Below, in pieces: positions 43,080-51,194 of a DNA stretch of 64,000 nt. Each line of letters opens with the position of its first letter. Positions within the stretch are counted from its first letter, which is position 1. Made by a program: the position numbers and the translations under genes. Where the stretch lies: contig AP014633.1 of NCBI GenBank assembly GCA_000828835.1, positions 2,294,001 through 2,358,000 on the forward strand, in the 5' to 3' direction. This DNA comes from Thioploca ingrica (GTDB lineage Bacteria; Pseudomonadota; Gammaproteobacteria; Beggiatoales; Beggiatoaceae). Under the pieces are notes generated by a model. The model searched no databases. It was not told the origin of the DNA and was given only the letters and a program-made list of their open reading frames with translations.

Positions 43080-44129
43080 ATGAAGTCTATAATTAAGTCC
43101 ATGTTAAGTAAAAGTTTATGGCGTTACATTGCTCTTAAACGCCGCTTACCTTGGGGGCCCTATAAACGGATGTCTAGCCGTGACAGAAATTCTTTTGCTT
43201 CAATGCTTTCTATTTGGCGTCCCTCAAATGCGTTACCGGTTATCCTCCTAGAATGGAATATGACACGATGGTGTAATTATAAATGTTCTTACTGTAACCA
43301 ACCACATCAGCGTTTTGCAAGAAATGGCAAATATACTGCCCATGCTTTTGATAATTTTCCATTAGAAGATTGGTTGAGTGCCTTTGCTCGACACTTTGAG
43401 AACCGTCGGTTAGCACTGCTAATCAGTGGTGGCGAACCGATGATGGACAAGAAAAATATGCTTCCATTTCTTCAAAAATTGACGGTTATGCCAACGGTTG
43501 AATATATTAACATTAGCACAAATGCCTCATGGAACCCTAAAATGTATGAAGGGCTCGATCTTTCTAAAATAATGCTTCTGTTGAGTTATCATCCCACTCA
43601 GGTTGCCCAAGAATCTTTTTTTAATCGTCTAGATGAACTATTAGAATTTGGTTTTAAAATTGGGATGGTTAATTTTGTGATGAGCAAAGACAATTTTGCT
43701 CAATACAGTGACTTTAAAACCAAAATAGCCAAAAAAGGTGTTCCCTCGCACTCTAGCCCTCAATGGCAATTAAGAGGAAAGTATTCCAAGGAAGAACTCG
43801 CTATTTTGAAGCAAGAACTCCCCGAAATGGATTACAGTTATCGAACTGGAGTTATTTCTACTTTTGGAAAAAAATGTTTATTTCCGGCTGTAAGTTACCA
43901 AATGGACCAAACTGGACATATTTTGGTTAGCTGTCACCCTCAAGTCACCGGTAGCTTTTTTGATCAGAGTTTACCTTCAGTCTTCGCTGGACCAGTCCCT
44001 TGCCCACATATATCTTGTGGTTGTTTGCATAAGTACTCTTTATTAAAAGGAAGTAATCGCGACACCAACGTTAATATCTTGCAAATTTATTCAAATATAC
44101 TTAAGCAGAAACAAGGTATTAACTCTTAA
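43080..44129 (+). CDS. Radical SAM protein
   Basis: 349 residues. NMTRWCNYKCSYCNQPHQRF holds the C-x3-C-x2-C cluster that binds the 4Fe-4S centre and SAM, followed by LLISGGEPMMD (G-G-E-P motif). The C-terminal third has several Cys (KKCLFPAVSYQM, VSCHPQV, PCPHISCGCLHKY) that could ligate an auxiliary cluster, SPASM-like. The N-terminal ~45 residues are an extension rich in Arg/Lys. The reaction is not identifiable; no obvious peptide substrate or partner gene lies beside it (upstream oxoprolinase, downstream REP and transposase). Start ATG at 43080. Confidence 0.85.
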   Translation: MKSIIKSMLSKSLWRYIALKRRLPWGPYKRMSSRDRNSFASMLSIWRPSNALPVILLEWNMTRWCNYKCSYCNQPHQRFARNGKYTAHAFDNFPLEDWLSAFARHFENRRLALLISGGEPMMDKKNMLPFLQKLTVMPTVEYINISTNASWNPKMYEGLDLSKIMLLLSYHPTQVAQESFFNRLDELLEFGFKIGMVNFVMSKDNFAQYSDFKTKIAKKGVPSHSSPQWQLRGKYSKEELAILKQELPEMDYSYRTGVISTFGKKCLFPAVSYQMDQTGHILVSCHPQVTGSFFDQSLPSVFAGPVPCPHISCGCLHKYSLLKGSNRDTNVNILQIYSNILKQKQGINS

Positions 44130-44167
44130 CTGGATAGCCCACGTAGGATCAATGCCATTAAGTAGTA

Positions 44168-44197
44168 GTAGGATGCGGTGAGCTTGCGAACCGCATC
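44168..44197 (+). repeat. GTAG REP upstream of the RAYT gene
   Basis: GTAGGATGCGGTGAGCTTGC returning through GAACCGCATC. It lies 27 bases before the transposase start, and the same REP precedes the truncated transposase copy at 45618. Confidence 0.85.
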
Positions 44198-44224
44198 AAT
44201 CGAGATACCAACGGATCGGATTGA

Positions 44225-44755
44225 ATGACCGAATACCGCAGAGCCAAAATTGAAGGAGCGACCTATTTCTTTACGGTTAACTGTGCAGAACGGCACGGAA
44301 ATCGTTTATTGATCAACTATATCGACGTGTTGCGGCAAGTCTTCCGCAAAGTCAAGCAGGAACATCCCTTCCAAATAGATGCTATTGTCATTTTACCGGA
44401 GCACTTACACTGTATCTGGACTCTGCCAGAGGGTGATGCTGACTATAAAACACGATGGACCCTAATAAAGATAGGATTTTCTCGTGCGATCCCGCCTGGG
44501 GAAAGACGTTCCCAAAGCCGAATAGCAAGGGGTGAACGTGGTATCTGGCAGCGTCGTTACTGGGAACATCTGATTCGTGGCGACCGAGATTTTGAGCAAC
44601 ATGTAGACTACCTACATTGGAACCCGGTAAAGCACGGTTGGGTGAAACGGGTTAGGGATTGGCCGTATTCAAGTTTTCATGCTTATGTGCGGCGAGGTAT
44701 CTACCCGGCGGATTGGGCATGTCAACCGGCTGAGACAATAAATGGTGGAGAATGA
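44225..44755 (+). CDS. rayT: REP-associated tyrosine transposase (RAYT, Y1 HUH family)
   Basis: 176 residues. IS200/IS605-like single-strand transposase of the RAYT subgroup. EYRRAKIEGATYFFTVNCAER is the typical N-terminus; AIVILPEHLHCIWTLPEGD gives the HUH pair (H-L-H); WQRRYWEHLIRGDRDFEQHVDYLHWNPVKHGWVKRV contains the catalytic Tyr helix (D-Y-x-H-x-N-P-V-K-H-G). RAYTs cleave and move REP hairpins with a GTAG head, and such hairpins are present directly upstream and at many sites in this window. Full length and apparently intact. The start ATG follows the conserved upstream stretch shared with the partial copy. Confidence 0.92.
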   Translation: MTEYRRAKIEGATYFFTVNCAERHGNRLLINYIDVLRQVFRKVKQEHPFQIDAIVILPEHLHCIWTLPEGDADYKTRWTLIKIGFSRAIPPGERRSQSRIARGERGIWQRRYWEHLIRGDRDFEQHVDYLHWNPVKHGWVKRVRDWPYSSFHAYVRRGIYPADWACQPAETINGGE

Positions 44756-44788
44756 CACGATTGATGCTACTACTGCGAAATGATAATA

Positions 44789-44817
44789 CCAAGTAGGCTG
44801 TTGCCCACCCTACTTGG
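44789..44817. repeat. Palindrome after the RAYT gene
   Basis: CCAAGTAGG (44789-44797) is perfectly inverted as CCTACTTGG ending at 44817. Marks the 3' side of the RAYT unit with a GTAG motif on both strands. Confidence 0.65.
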
Positions 44818-44830
44818 CCGATTTACGTAA

Positions 44831-45088
44831 CTAGCGTTTATAAACTTCCTGTCGGTGCGCTATAGAAAAAATTTCTATTTTCTTTTGAGTCTCGTCTATC
44901 GAGTAAAGTATACGATAACGACCCATCCGAATTCTGTAACCTTCTCTACCCTGTAACTTTCTTGCACCCCTTGGTAGTGGATTTTCTTTCATTTCCAATA
45001 ATTTTTCAACGATTCTATCATGTGTTTTTCCAGTCAATTCGCCTAGTTCTTTTTCAGCTGAACGTTTAAGAAAAAGTTGATAACTCAT
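44831..45088 (-). CDS. RelE/ParE-family toxin
   Basis: 85 residues, a full RelE-fold protein: MSYQLFLKRSAEKELGELTG, NPLPRGARKLQGREGYRIRMGRYRILYSIDE and KKIEIFSIAHRQEVYKR. The R-I-x-x-G-x-Y-R-I-x-Y and H-R-x-x-V-Y-x-R blocks are those of RelE-like mRNA interferases, and the terminal Arg/His residues are the likely catalytic set. Start overlaps the antitoxin stop (ATGA). Target and activation are not visible. Confidence 0.9.
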   Translation of the reverse strand: MSYQLFLKRSAEKELGELTGKTHDRIVEKLLEMKENPLPRGARKLQGREGYRIRMGRYRILYSIDETQKKIEIFSIAHRQEVYKR

Positions 45089-45297
45089 TTACGTTTAGCC
45101 CTATCTGCCAGATAATCATCTAACGGACGAGAGGGTTCGTTACGACGTTGTTCTATCGTAACAACATCTAATAAATCTTCTATAAATTCATCCTGCGTAA
45201 GTAATTTTGCAATAAAGGCTTGTTTTTCCGCTTTAGATAAGGCAAGAAATGCGGTTAAGAAAACTTCAACTGTAGCATGGGTTGCTTCTAAAGGCAT
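45085..45297 (-). CDS. Antitoxin of the RelE-like module
   Basis: 70 residues from the ATG at 45297 (GGAG 8 bases upstream): MPLEATHATVEVFLTAFLAL then SKAEKQAFIAKLLTQDEFIE and a basic tail ending DYLADRAKRK. An open frame runs 50 codons further upstream, but that part is unrelated-looking and has no ribosome-binding site. An ATG two codons earlier is also possible. The short helical protein, positioned directly before and overlapping the toxin gene, fits a small antitoxin; no named DNA-binding motif is evident. Confidence 0.75.
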   Translation of the reverse strand: MPLEATHATVEVFLTAFLALSKAEKQAFIAKLLTQDEFIEDLLDVVTIEQRRNEPSRPLDDYLADRAKRK

Positions 45298-45526
45298 TGT
45301 CATTTCTCCGTGTGTTAAAGATGAAATAGCTAACTTACTTACTCGATTCATTTCAAATGAAACTGATACTAAGTTGCTTCCAGGAATAACTCCATTTCGT
45401 CTGGCGAGAATCCTTTCCCGCCACGCCGATCGGCAATGGCTTGCCAACCTACATTTATTCTGGCATTTATTCTTGAACGCAATTAAGTATGAAGATTAAT
45501 CTATTCTATTGCTAAAGCAAAGCCAA

Positions 45527-45550
45527 GTAGGGTGGGCACCGGTGCCCACC
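45527..45550 (+). repeat. GTAG REP palindrome
   Basis: GTAGGGTGGGCACCGGTGCC ending CACC: a perfect GGTGGGCACC/GGTGCCCACC hairpin with no loop bases. Confidence 0.75.
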
Positions 45551-45553
45551 AGA

Positions 45554-45669
45554 AGTAGTAGTAGGATGCGGTGAGCTTGCGAACCGCATCAATCGAGATA
45601 CCAACGAATCGGATTGAATGACCGGATACCGAAAAGCAAAAAGTGAAGGAGCTACCTATTTCTTTACAG
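45554..45669 (+). pseudogene. Truncated copy of the REP plus the start of the RAYT gene
   Basis: Bases 45554-45669 repeat 44161-44276 almost base for base: the GTAGGATGCGGTGAGCTTGC REP, the CAATCGAGATACCAAC linker, and an ATG (45618) followed by codons for TGYRKAKSEGATYFFT, the first 17 residues of RAYT with a few substitutions. Homology stops at the position of the intact gene's TTTACGG, and the sequence then runs into another REP. The remaining ~160 codons are missing, so it cannot encode an active transposase. Confidence 0.85.
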
Positions 45670-45675
45670 GAATTC

Positions 45676-45708
45676 GGTGGGCAACGATAAACCCGTTGCC
45701 CACCCTAC
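45676..45708 (-). repeat. Inverted GTAG REP palindrome
   Basis: GGTGGGCAACGATAAACCCG then TTGCCCACCCTAC: the reverse-oriented form of the GTAGGGTGGGCAAC family, abutting the RAYT remnant. Two short TGCATCCTAC strings follow. Confidence 0.7.
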
Positions 45709-45743
45709 TGCATCCTACTGCATCCGACACTCGCTTGTTAGAG

Positions 45744-46166
45744 CTAATATTTCCAATTGAATCCGCATTCTCGACATTTATGATGCTTTTTTCTCAATGG
45801 AAAAATAATAGCGAATATTCCAAATGTTAGCAGCACAGTTATTAGCGAAAATAGCGATAATCGACTTTCATATTGTTTCGCTTCGCACTGGGGACAATGA
45901 TTTTCTTCTATATCTGGAAATTCACTATCGAGATCACTTTCGTATGCACCTTTTAAATGCTTTTCCAAGACTAAATTAGCTGCTTCAACATTATTCTCTA
46001 ATACTTGGAGCTTTACGCCGCCCAATGCCTGGGAGTACATCCAATTGGCCCACACATGATTTTCATGTGCGACAAAAGCCGGAATACCTTCCACTTCTAA
46101 CCGCCCTTTGGCTAAATACGCCTCAATTGGGAACGTAAAAGACGCTACTGTTTTGAATTTTGCCAT
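45744..46166 (-). CDS. DUF2007 protein with Zn-ribbon motif and membrane segment
   Basis: 140 residues. KTVASFTFPIEAYLAKGRLEVEGIPAFVAHENHVW and GGVKLQVLENNVEAANLVLE make up the DUF2007 (putative signal-transducing) domain. The tail has CPQCEAKQYES, one to two hydrophobic helices (LFSLITVLLTFGIFAIIFPL) and then CRECGF: the two C-x2-C pairs together form a split zinc ribbon interrupted by the membrane segment. Role unknown; adjacent to the hybrid kinases but on its own transcript. Confidence 0.83.
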   Translation of the reverse strand: MAKFKTVASFTFPIEAYLAKGRLEVEGIPAFVAHENHVWANWMYSQALGGVKLQVLENNVEAANLVLEKHLKGAYESDLDSEFPDIEENHCPQCEAKQYESRLSLFSLITVLLTFGIFAIIFPLRKKHHKCRECGFNWKY

Positions 46167-46289
46167 GGTAATTTTTAACTCTAATTTAACCAGCTAAGTC
46201 GCTGCTGACAGAGAGAATGGTGAGCAATACTGCGCTTTTGCCTACCCTACCTAAACTCAGCCATAGTAATTAAGTCATGAATTATATAA

Positions 46290-49200
46290 TCACCGATGTA
46301 ACCACACCCGTAGTAAAGATAATAATTTATTCGCATCAAAGGGCTTAGCTAGATAATCACTGGCGCCCGCTTCAATACATTTGGCTTTATCTCCTTTCAT
46401 GGCTTTCGCTGTCAAGGCAATGATGGGCAGTTTACGGAAACGCACTTGGCTCCGAATTTGGCGAATCGTTTCATAACCATCCATGCCCGGCATCATAATG
46501 TCCATGAGAATCACACTAATATCCGTTTGTGTTTCTAAAATGGGTAACGCTTCCTGACCATTGTGGGCGACGACAATTTCCATTCCCTTATCTTCTAACG
46601 TGGCGGCTAAGGCAAAGACATTACGCACATCGTCATCCACAATTAATACTTTTTTACCGGTTAAAATCGCTTCTTTGTTACGAACTTTGTGTAAGAGTTG
46701 TTGGTGTTCTTGAGGTAATTGTGATTCAATTTGATGGAGAAATAGAGTCACTTCATCCACCAGCCGCTCTGGCGAGTAGACTTTTTTAATCGTGAGGATA
46801 TCGTGGTATTTTTGTAAAATCGCTTCTTCTGCTGAGGTCAATTCGCGTTCGGCATAAATAATCACTGGCATTTGCGCGAGATAAATTTCGTTATGCAATT
46901 GCTCAAGCCATTGTAAACCGGTATTTTTTCCAACACTGACATCTAAAACGATACAATCAAAGTGTTGAGATTGTAGTTGTTGTTGTGCCTCTGCTTCCGT
47001 AGTAACCACGGTAGTTTGAACGTCTCCGCTATTGATCCAGTGCAAAATCGCTTGCTGACGTTGTTGATCATCTACGATGACCAGTAAATCTTTTACAGTT
47101 TTGGTAATGAAAGTTTCTATATGCTTAAAAGCATCACTGAGTTGTGCCATGCTCACCGGCTTGAGGCAGTAACCAATTGCGCCCATTTTTTTAGCATCTT
47201 TGCTCTCATCGGTGCCCGAAACAAAGTGAACCGGAATATGACGGGTAACGGGATTGTCTTTGAGTTGTTCCATGACGCTCCAACCATCAACTTGTGGCAA
47301 TCCCAGGTCAAGAATAATTGCATGTGGTTGATAAGTCGCCGCCAGTTGTAACCCCATGTCACCGTCCGTTGCCAGTAAGCACTTGAAAAATTTCTCATGT
47401 GCTATTTCCATTAACACTTGAGCAAATGAGTGATCATCTTCAACGATCAAAAGAACTTTATCATCAGCCGTCAAATTATCTCGATCATCATTGGGAGGCG
47501 GTTGCGGTGGTAAGGTTACTTCATCAAGGGATTGTTTTAATGAATGTTTATCAATAGCGGGGGCTGGCTGACTAGCTATCGTTGGTGATCGGGTTAGAGA
47601 ACGTGGCGTCAATGTTTTATCAGTTTGAATTCGTTCCGGGAAGTAGCAGGTAAAAGTACTGCCTTGACCCATTTCACTTTGTAATTGAATCTCTCCACCT
47701 AACAGTTGCACTAACTGGCGAGAAATAGATAAACCTAAGCCGGTACCACCATAGCGGCGGCTAGTCGTGCCATCCGCTTGTTGAAACGCTTCAAAAATGA
47801 CCTTTTGTTTATCAGCAGGAATACCGATGCCGGTATCGGTCACCTGGATAGCAATGGTGGTATGCGGATCTAAGTGACTCCGTGATAAATTCGCTGCAGC
47901 CCGTGGTCGAGAAATGTTAACGGTAATACCGCCCTGACTGGTAAATTTAAAGGCATTAGCCAGTAGATTGTTGATAACTTGTATCAAGCGTTGAGAATCG
48001 GTATACCAACTCTCGGGTAAATCTTCGGCTAATTGAATCGTAAAATTAATCCCTTTTTCTTCCGCAATATGGCTGAATTTTTGTTCCAGCGAGTCAATTA
48101 AGTCGGTAAACAGAATTTCTTCCGGATGAATTTCCACTTTGCCGGCTTCAACTTTAGATAAATCTAAAATGTCGTTAATGAGTGACAGTAAATCGGAACC
48201 AGCGTTGTGAATGGTATTAGCATATTTAATTTGCGTGGCGGTCAGATTGTTGTCTTTATTGTCAGCGAGGAGTTGTGCCAAAATCAGCAAACTGTTTAAA
48301 GGTGTCCGCAGTTCATGAGACATATTCGCTAAAAATTCCGATTTATACTTACTCGCTAATTCTAATTCGTTAGCTTTGGTTTGTAATTCCAGTTTGGTTT
48401 TTTCAAGTACGGCATTTTTTTCTTGGATAGCGGCTTGTTGGCGTTCTAAATCGCGGGTGCGGATTTCAAGTTCTTCATTAATTTGGCGTAGTTCTTCTTG
48501 TTGGGCTTGGAGTTCTTCGGATTGATGTTGGAGTTCTTCGGCTTGTTTGGTTAGCCTATCGTTACTTTGTTGTAATTCCAATTGTTGAGATTGTAATGCT
48601 TCCGCTTGGGTTTGACTTTTCTCTAACAAGATTTGCATTTGCGTGCGCGATTCGGCGGTATTGACTGCAATCGCAATATTGGGCAGTACCTGATTTAAAA
48701 ATTCCAAATGTAATTCAGTGAAAGTCGCAAACGAAGCTAATTCAATCACCCCTTTTAACTGGTTCTCATATAAAAAAGGCGCTACTAAAATGGTATTCGG
48801 TAAAGCTTCTCCCAAACCGCTGCTAATGGTAATGTAGTTTGGTGGTGCTTTGGTGATCACAAATAGTTTTCGTTCCAAACCGGCTTGTCCCACAATTCCT
48901 TCGCCCATTTTAAATTCATAAATCGAATGATGACGCCAGATATAGGCATGACTCGCTATCATTTTTAAGTAAGGCGGTTGAGTTTCTTCGGCTTGATAAA
49001 GGTAAAAAGCACCAATCTGGGCTTCTAAGTAAGGCGTGAGAAAATTAATAATATTTTCAGTTAAATGGATAATATTCTGTTCACCACTAATACAATCATT
49101 GAGTTGGGTTTGACCGGTTTTAATCCAGTCTTGCTTAGCCTTTTGTATCGTGGCCTGTTGTAGCGCTTGGGTCATGTCTATTAAGGCTTGTCCCAACTGA

Positions 49201-50063
49201 TCTTCTTGGGAAAGGCGTTTAATTTCAGTGTTATAATTCCCGGTCGCAATGGCATGCGCTTGAGCAATAGTCGTTTTCATTCCTTCTTTGAGTTGTTGCG
49301 AAGAATGAACAATTTCACCAATTTCATCCTGAGCGCGGTAAACGACGACTTCTTCTATTAATTTACCTTGTGATAGTGCTTTGAGTTGAGTATTAATATG
49401 TACTAAGGGCTGAATTAATTGTCGAGTCAACCGAGTGATTAATACTAAAGCAATTAAGCCAACGAGGGTCGTTAGGAAAGTGATAGCCCAAGCCGCATTT
49501 TGTTGCGCACTGAGCGCAGAATCCCGCAATGCCTCCATCCTTTTTTGGTGACTTTCAATCAGGGTACTCAACGAATCAGTCATCTGCTGATAAGTTGTCC
49601 AGCCGGCGCCGCTAATCACTAATTGCATGGCTTCTTTTTTGTCATAGTCATCACTGAAATGTAACACTTGATGAATAATGTCAGTAAATTTTTCTTCCGT
49701 TTCTTGAAAAGCAAACCAGGGTTGACGACTGGATTCATCGGCGGTACCCATCTGCAGATAGCGCAGGGCAACTTGTTTCATTCGTTCGTTAAGCTTCTGC
49801 TCGAGTTCCGATAGTTCGCGCTTAACACGTTGCATGGTTTCCTCATCCGTCACACTGCTATGCAGAATTAGGCGTAACCAAATTTCTAAGATTATTTTTT
49901 CTAAACTCTTAATTTTCAAGATAGGAATGGCTTCGGTTTCCACTAATTTCATGGAAATATGCGCCACATAATAAGTATAAAAAAAACCAATGCCACCGCT
50001 AGTCACACTCAGAAATACCACAACTACAATCGATTGGAGCAGTAATTTAGAACGCAGATACAC
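46290..50063 (-). CDS. Giant hybrid histidine kinase with GAF and three receivers
   Basis: 1257 residues. TM1 ~10-30, a helical extracytoplasmic region (~31-190), TM2 ~190-212, HAMP ~213-265, GAF-like domain ~325-470, a Gln/Glu-rich coiled coil ~475-570, HisKA with MSHELRTPLN (His583), HATPase (VINNLLANAFKF, DTGIGIP, GGTGLGLSIS) to ~810, then receivers with Asp919 (IILDLGLP), Asp1041 (CIVLDVSVG, divergent) and Asp1188 (VILMDIMMP). GTG start with AAGGATAAG upstream. The gene follows a substrate-binding protein by 23 bases on the same strand, suggesting a periplasmic binding-protein/kinase pair. Its core is paralogous to the kinases at 51195 and 57980. Confidence 0.92.
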   Translation of the reverse strand: MYLRSKLLLQSIVVVVFLSVTSGGIGFFYTYYVAHISMKLVETEAIPILKIKSLEKIILEIWLRLILHSSVTDEETMQRVKRELSELEQKLNERMKQVALRYLQMGTADESSRQPWFAFQETEEKFTDIIHQVLHFSDDYDKKEAMQLVISGAGWTTYQQMTDSLSTLIESHQKRMEALRDSALSAQQNAAWAITFLTTLVGLIALVLITRLTRQLIQPLVHINTQLKALSQGKLIEEVVVYRAQDEIGEIVHSSQQLKEGMKTTIAQAHAIATGNYNTEIKRLSQEDQLGQALIDMTQALQQATIQKAKQDWIKTGQTQLNDCISGEQNIIHLTENIINFLTPYLEAQIGAFYLYQAEETQPPYLKMIASHAYIWRHHSIYEFKMGEGIVGQAGLERKLFVITKAPPNYITISSGLGEALPNTILVAPFLYENQLKGVIELASFATFTELHLEFLNQVLPNIAIAVNTAESRTQMQILLEKSQTQAEALQSQQLELQQSNDRLTKQAEELQHQSEELQAQQEELRQINEELEIRTRDLERQQAAIQEKNAVLEKTKLELQTKANELELASKYKSEFLANMSHELRTPLNSLLILAQLLADNKDNNLTATQIKYANTIHNAGSDLLSLINDILDLSKVEAGKVEIHPEEILFTDLIDSLEQKFSHIAEEKGINFTIQLAEDLPESWYTDSQRLIQVINNLLANAFKFTSQGGITVNISRPRAAANLSRSHLDPHTTIAIQVTDTGIGIPADKQKVIFEAFQQADGTTSRRYGGTGLGLSISRQLVQLLGGEIQLQSEMGQGSTFTCYFPERIQTDKTLTPRSLTRSPTIASQPAPAIDKHSLKQSLDEVTLPPQPPPNDDRDNLTADDKVLLIVEDDHSFAQVLMEIAHEKFFKCLLATDGDMGLQLAATYQPHAIILDLGLPQVDGWSVMEQLKDNPVTRHIPVHFVSGTDESKDAKKMGAIGYCLKPVSMAQLSDAFKHIETFITKTVKDLLVIVDDQQRQQAILHWINSGDVQTTVVTTEAEAQQQLQSQHFDCIVLDVSVGKNTGLQWLEQLHNEIYLAQMPVIIYAERELTSAEEAILQKYHDILTIKKVYSPERLVDEVTLFLHQIESQLPQEHQQLLHKVRNKEAILTGKKVLIVDDDVRNVFALAATLEDKGMEIVVAHNGQEALPILETQTDISVILMDIMMPGMDGYETIRQIRSQVRFRKLPIIALTAKAMKGDKAKCIEAGASDYLAKPFDANKLLSLLRVWLHR

Positions 50064-50086
50064 AGCTTATCCTTTTAATAAATTAA

Positions 50087-51079
50087 CTACTTAAAAATAG
50101 ATTGCGCTTCTGCTATAGCCATTTGGGTTTGGATATAGTCTTGGGGTTGCAAGGAATGAATGGGTTGACCCACTTGTTTGAGGTAAAGCAATAATTCTTT
50201 AATATAAATGGGTAACTCTTGTTCATTACTAGCGATAATCGTATTGAGGTCAGTATGAATTTTACCGCCGGCATAGAGGGTATCTAATTCTTCATCAGTA
50301 CGAGAACTCGTGCGAAACATAGTCGCTTTTACAATGGCATAAAAAGCGGGCCGATTATTGAGATCAGCTTGCCACTGCACGGCGCGTAACCAGCCGCGTA
50401 AAAATTTTTTGACGATTTCCGGTTGCTTTTGTAGCAGCGGTTTTTGAACACTAATACCTTCGGGAATAACCCCAGGAAAATTCGCTGAGGTAAATAACAA
50501 TTGTCCCACTTTCTCGGCGATGGCTTTGGATGCTTCCGGATCGTAACTCACAATCGCCGCCAATTTACCTTTCTTAAAGGCTTGATTTAAATCATAAGTA
50601 TTCGCTATTTCGACTAATTTGACTTCATCGATATTAATTTTAGCTTTATCAAGCACTTGTTTGATGAAAAACTGTATCGGCGCTGATTGAGTGTAAACGC
50701 CAATTTTTCCGCCTTTGACCTGCTCCAAACTAGAGAGACTGTGATGCAAAATAAATAAATCACCACCATGAGACCAATCATGCTCATAAATAATGACATA
50801 GCGGGGGGAACGATTGATCATTTCGATGGCATTACCCAACATACTGACCATAAAATCGGTTTTGTTATTTTCAAACGCTTTTAGATTTTCGGTTTCGTAG
50901 TCGGTAAATTGTTTAATAATTACGTCGATTCCTTCAGCTTGCCAAAATCCTTGTTGCTGCGCTACATAAGCCGTACTCCAAGGCATCCATTCTACCAGAC
51001 CTAATTTATAAGTTTCTGTTAATCCAGGTAAAGACCAACAAACTAGCCATAGCAACGTCATCAATTGATTTAATTTCAT
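50087..51079 (-). CDS. Periplasmic substrate-binding protein (NMT1/SsuA-like)
   Basis: 330 residues. Signal peptide QLMTLLWLVCWSLPGLTE. The mature protein follows the NMT1/SsuA/ThiY type II binding-protein pattern: YKLGLVEWMPWSTAYVAQQQGFWQAEGIDVIIKQF, DFMVSMLGNAIEMI, GGKIGVYTQSAPIQFFIKQVL, VSYDPEASKAIAEKVG and KKFLRGWLRAVQWQADL. No permease or ATPase gene is adjacent; instead the hybrid kinase at 46290 starts 23 bases downstream. A ligand-sensing role for that kinase is therefore more likely than transport. Ligand unknown, with aliphatic sulfonates, pyrimidines or nitrate-like anions among family possibilities. AAGGAG 8 bases before ATG. Confidence 0.87.
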   Translation of the reverse strand: MKLNQLMTLLWLVCWSLPGLTETYKLGLVEWMPWSTAYVAQQQGFWQAEGIDVIIKQFTDYETENLKAFENNKTDFMVSMLGNAIEMINRSPRYVIIYEHDWSHGGDLFILHHSLSSLEQVKGGKIGVYTQSAPIQFFIKQVLDKAKINIDEVKLVEIANTYDLNQAFKKGKLAAIVSYDPEASKAIAEKVGQLLFTSANFPGVIPEGISVQKPLLQKQPEIVKKFLRGWLRAVQWQADLNNRPAFYAIVKATMFRTSSRTDEELDTLYAGGKIHTDLNTIIASNEQELPIYIKELLLYLKQVGQPIHSLQPQDYIQTQMAIAEAQSIFK

Positions 51080-51108
51080 CGTTATCTCCTTAAGAAATGA
51101 TTTAGAGT

Positions 51109-51146
51109 GTAGGGTGGTATTTGCTGCGGCGCTCTTCCTACCCTAC
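51109..51146. repeat. GTAG REP palindrome
   Basis: GTAGGGTGGTATTTGCTGCG returning as CCTACCCTAC; GTAGGGT and ACCCTAC arms invert exactly. In the short gap between the binding protein gene and the next kinase. Confidence 0.6.
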
Positions 51147-51194
51147 AACTGGCTACCATTATGTTAAAAGCGAGCCCTTAAATTCGCCGACTTT

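Noticed and set aside
45298..45447. N-terminal extension of the RelE-module antitoxin
   Set aside because: Open frame but no ribosome-binding site; the ATG at 45297 is well placed after GGAG and gives a normal antitoxin size.
45618..45830. 70-codon ORF starting like RAYT
   Set aside because: Only the first 17 codons are transposase; the rest reads through a REP and the opposite strand of the DUF2007 gene. Recorded as a pseudogene remnant instead.
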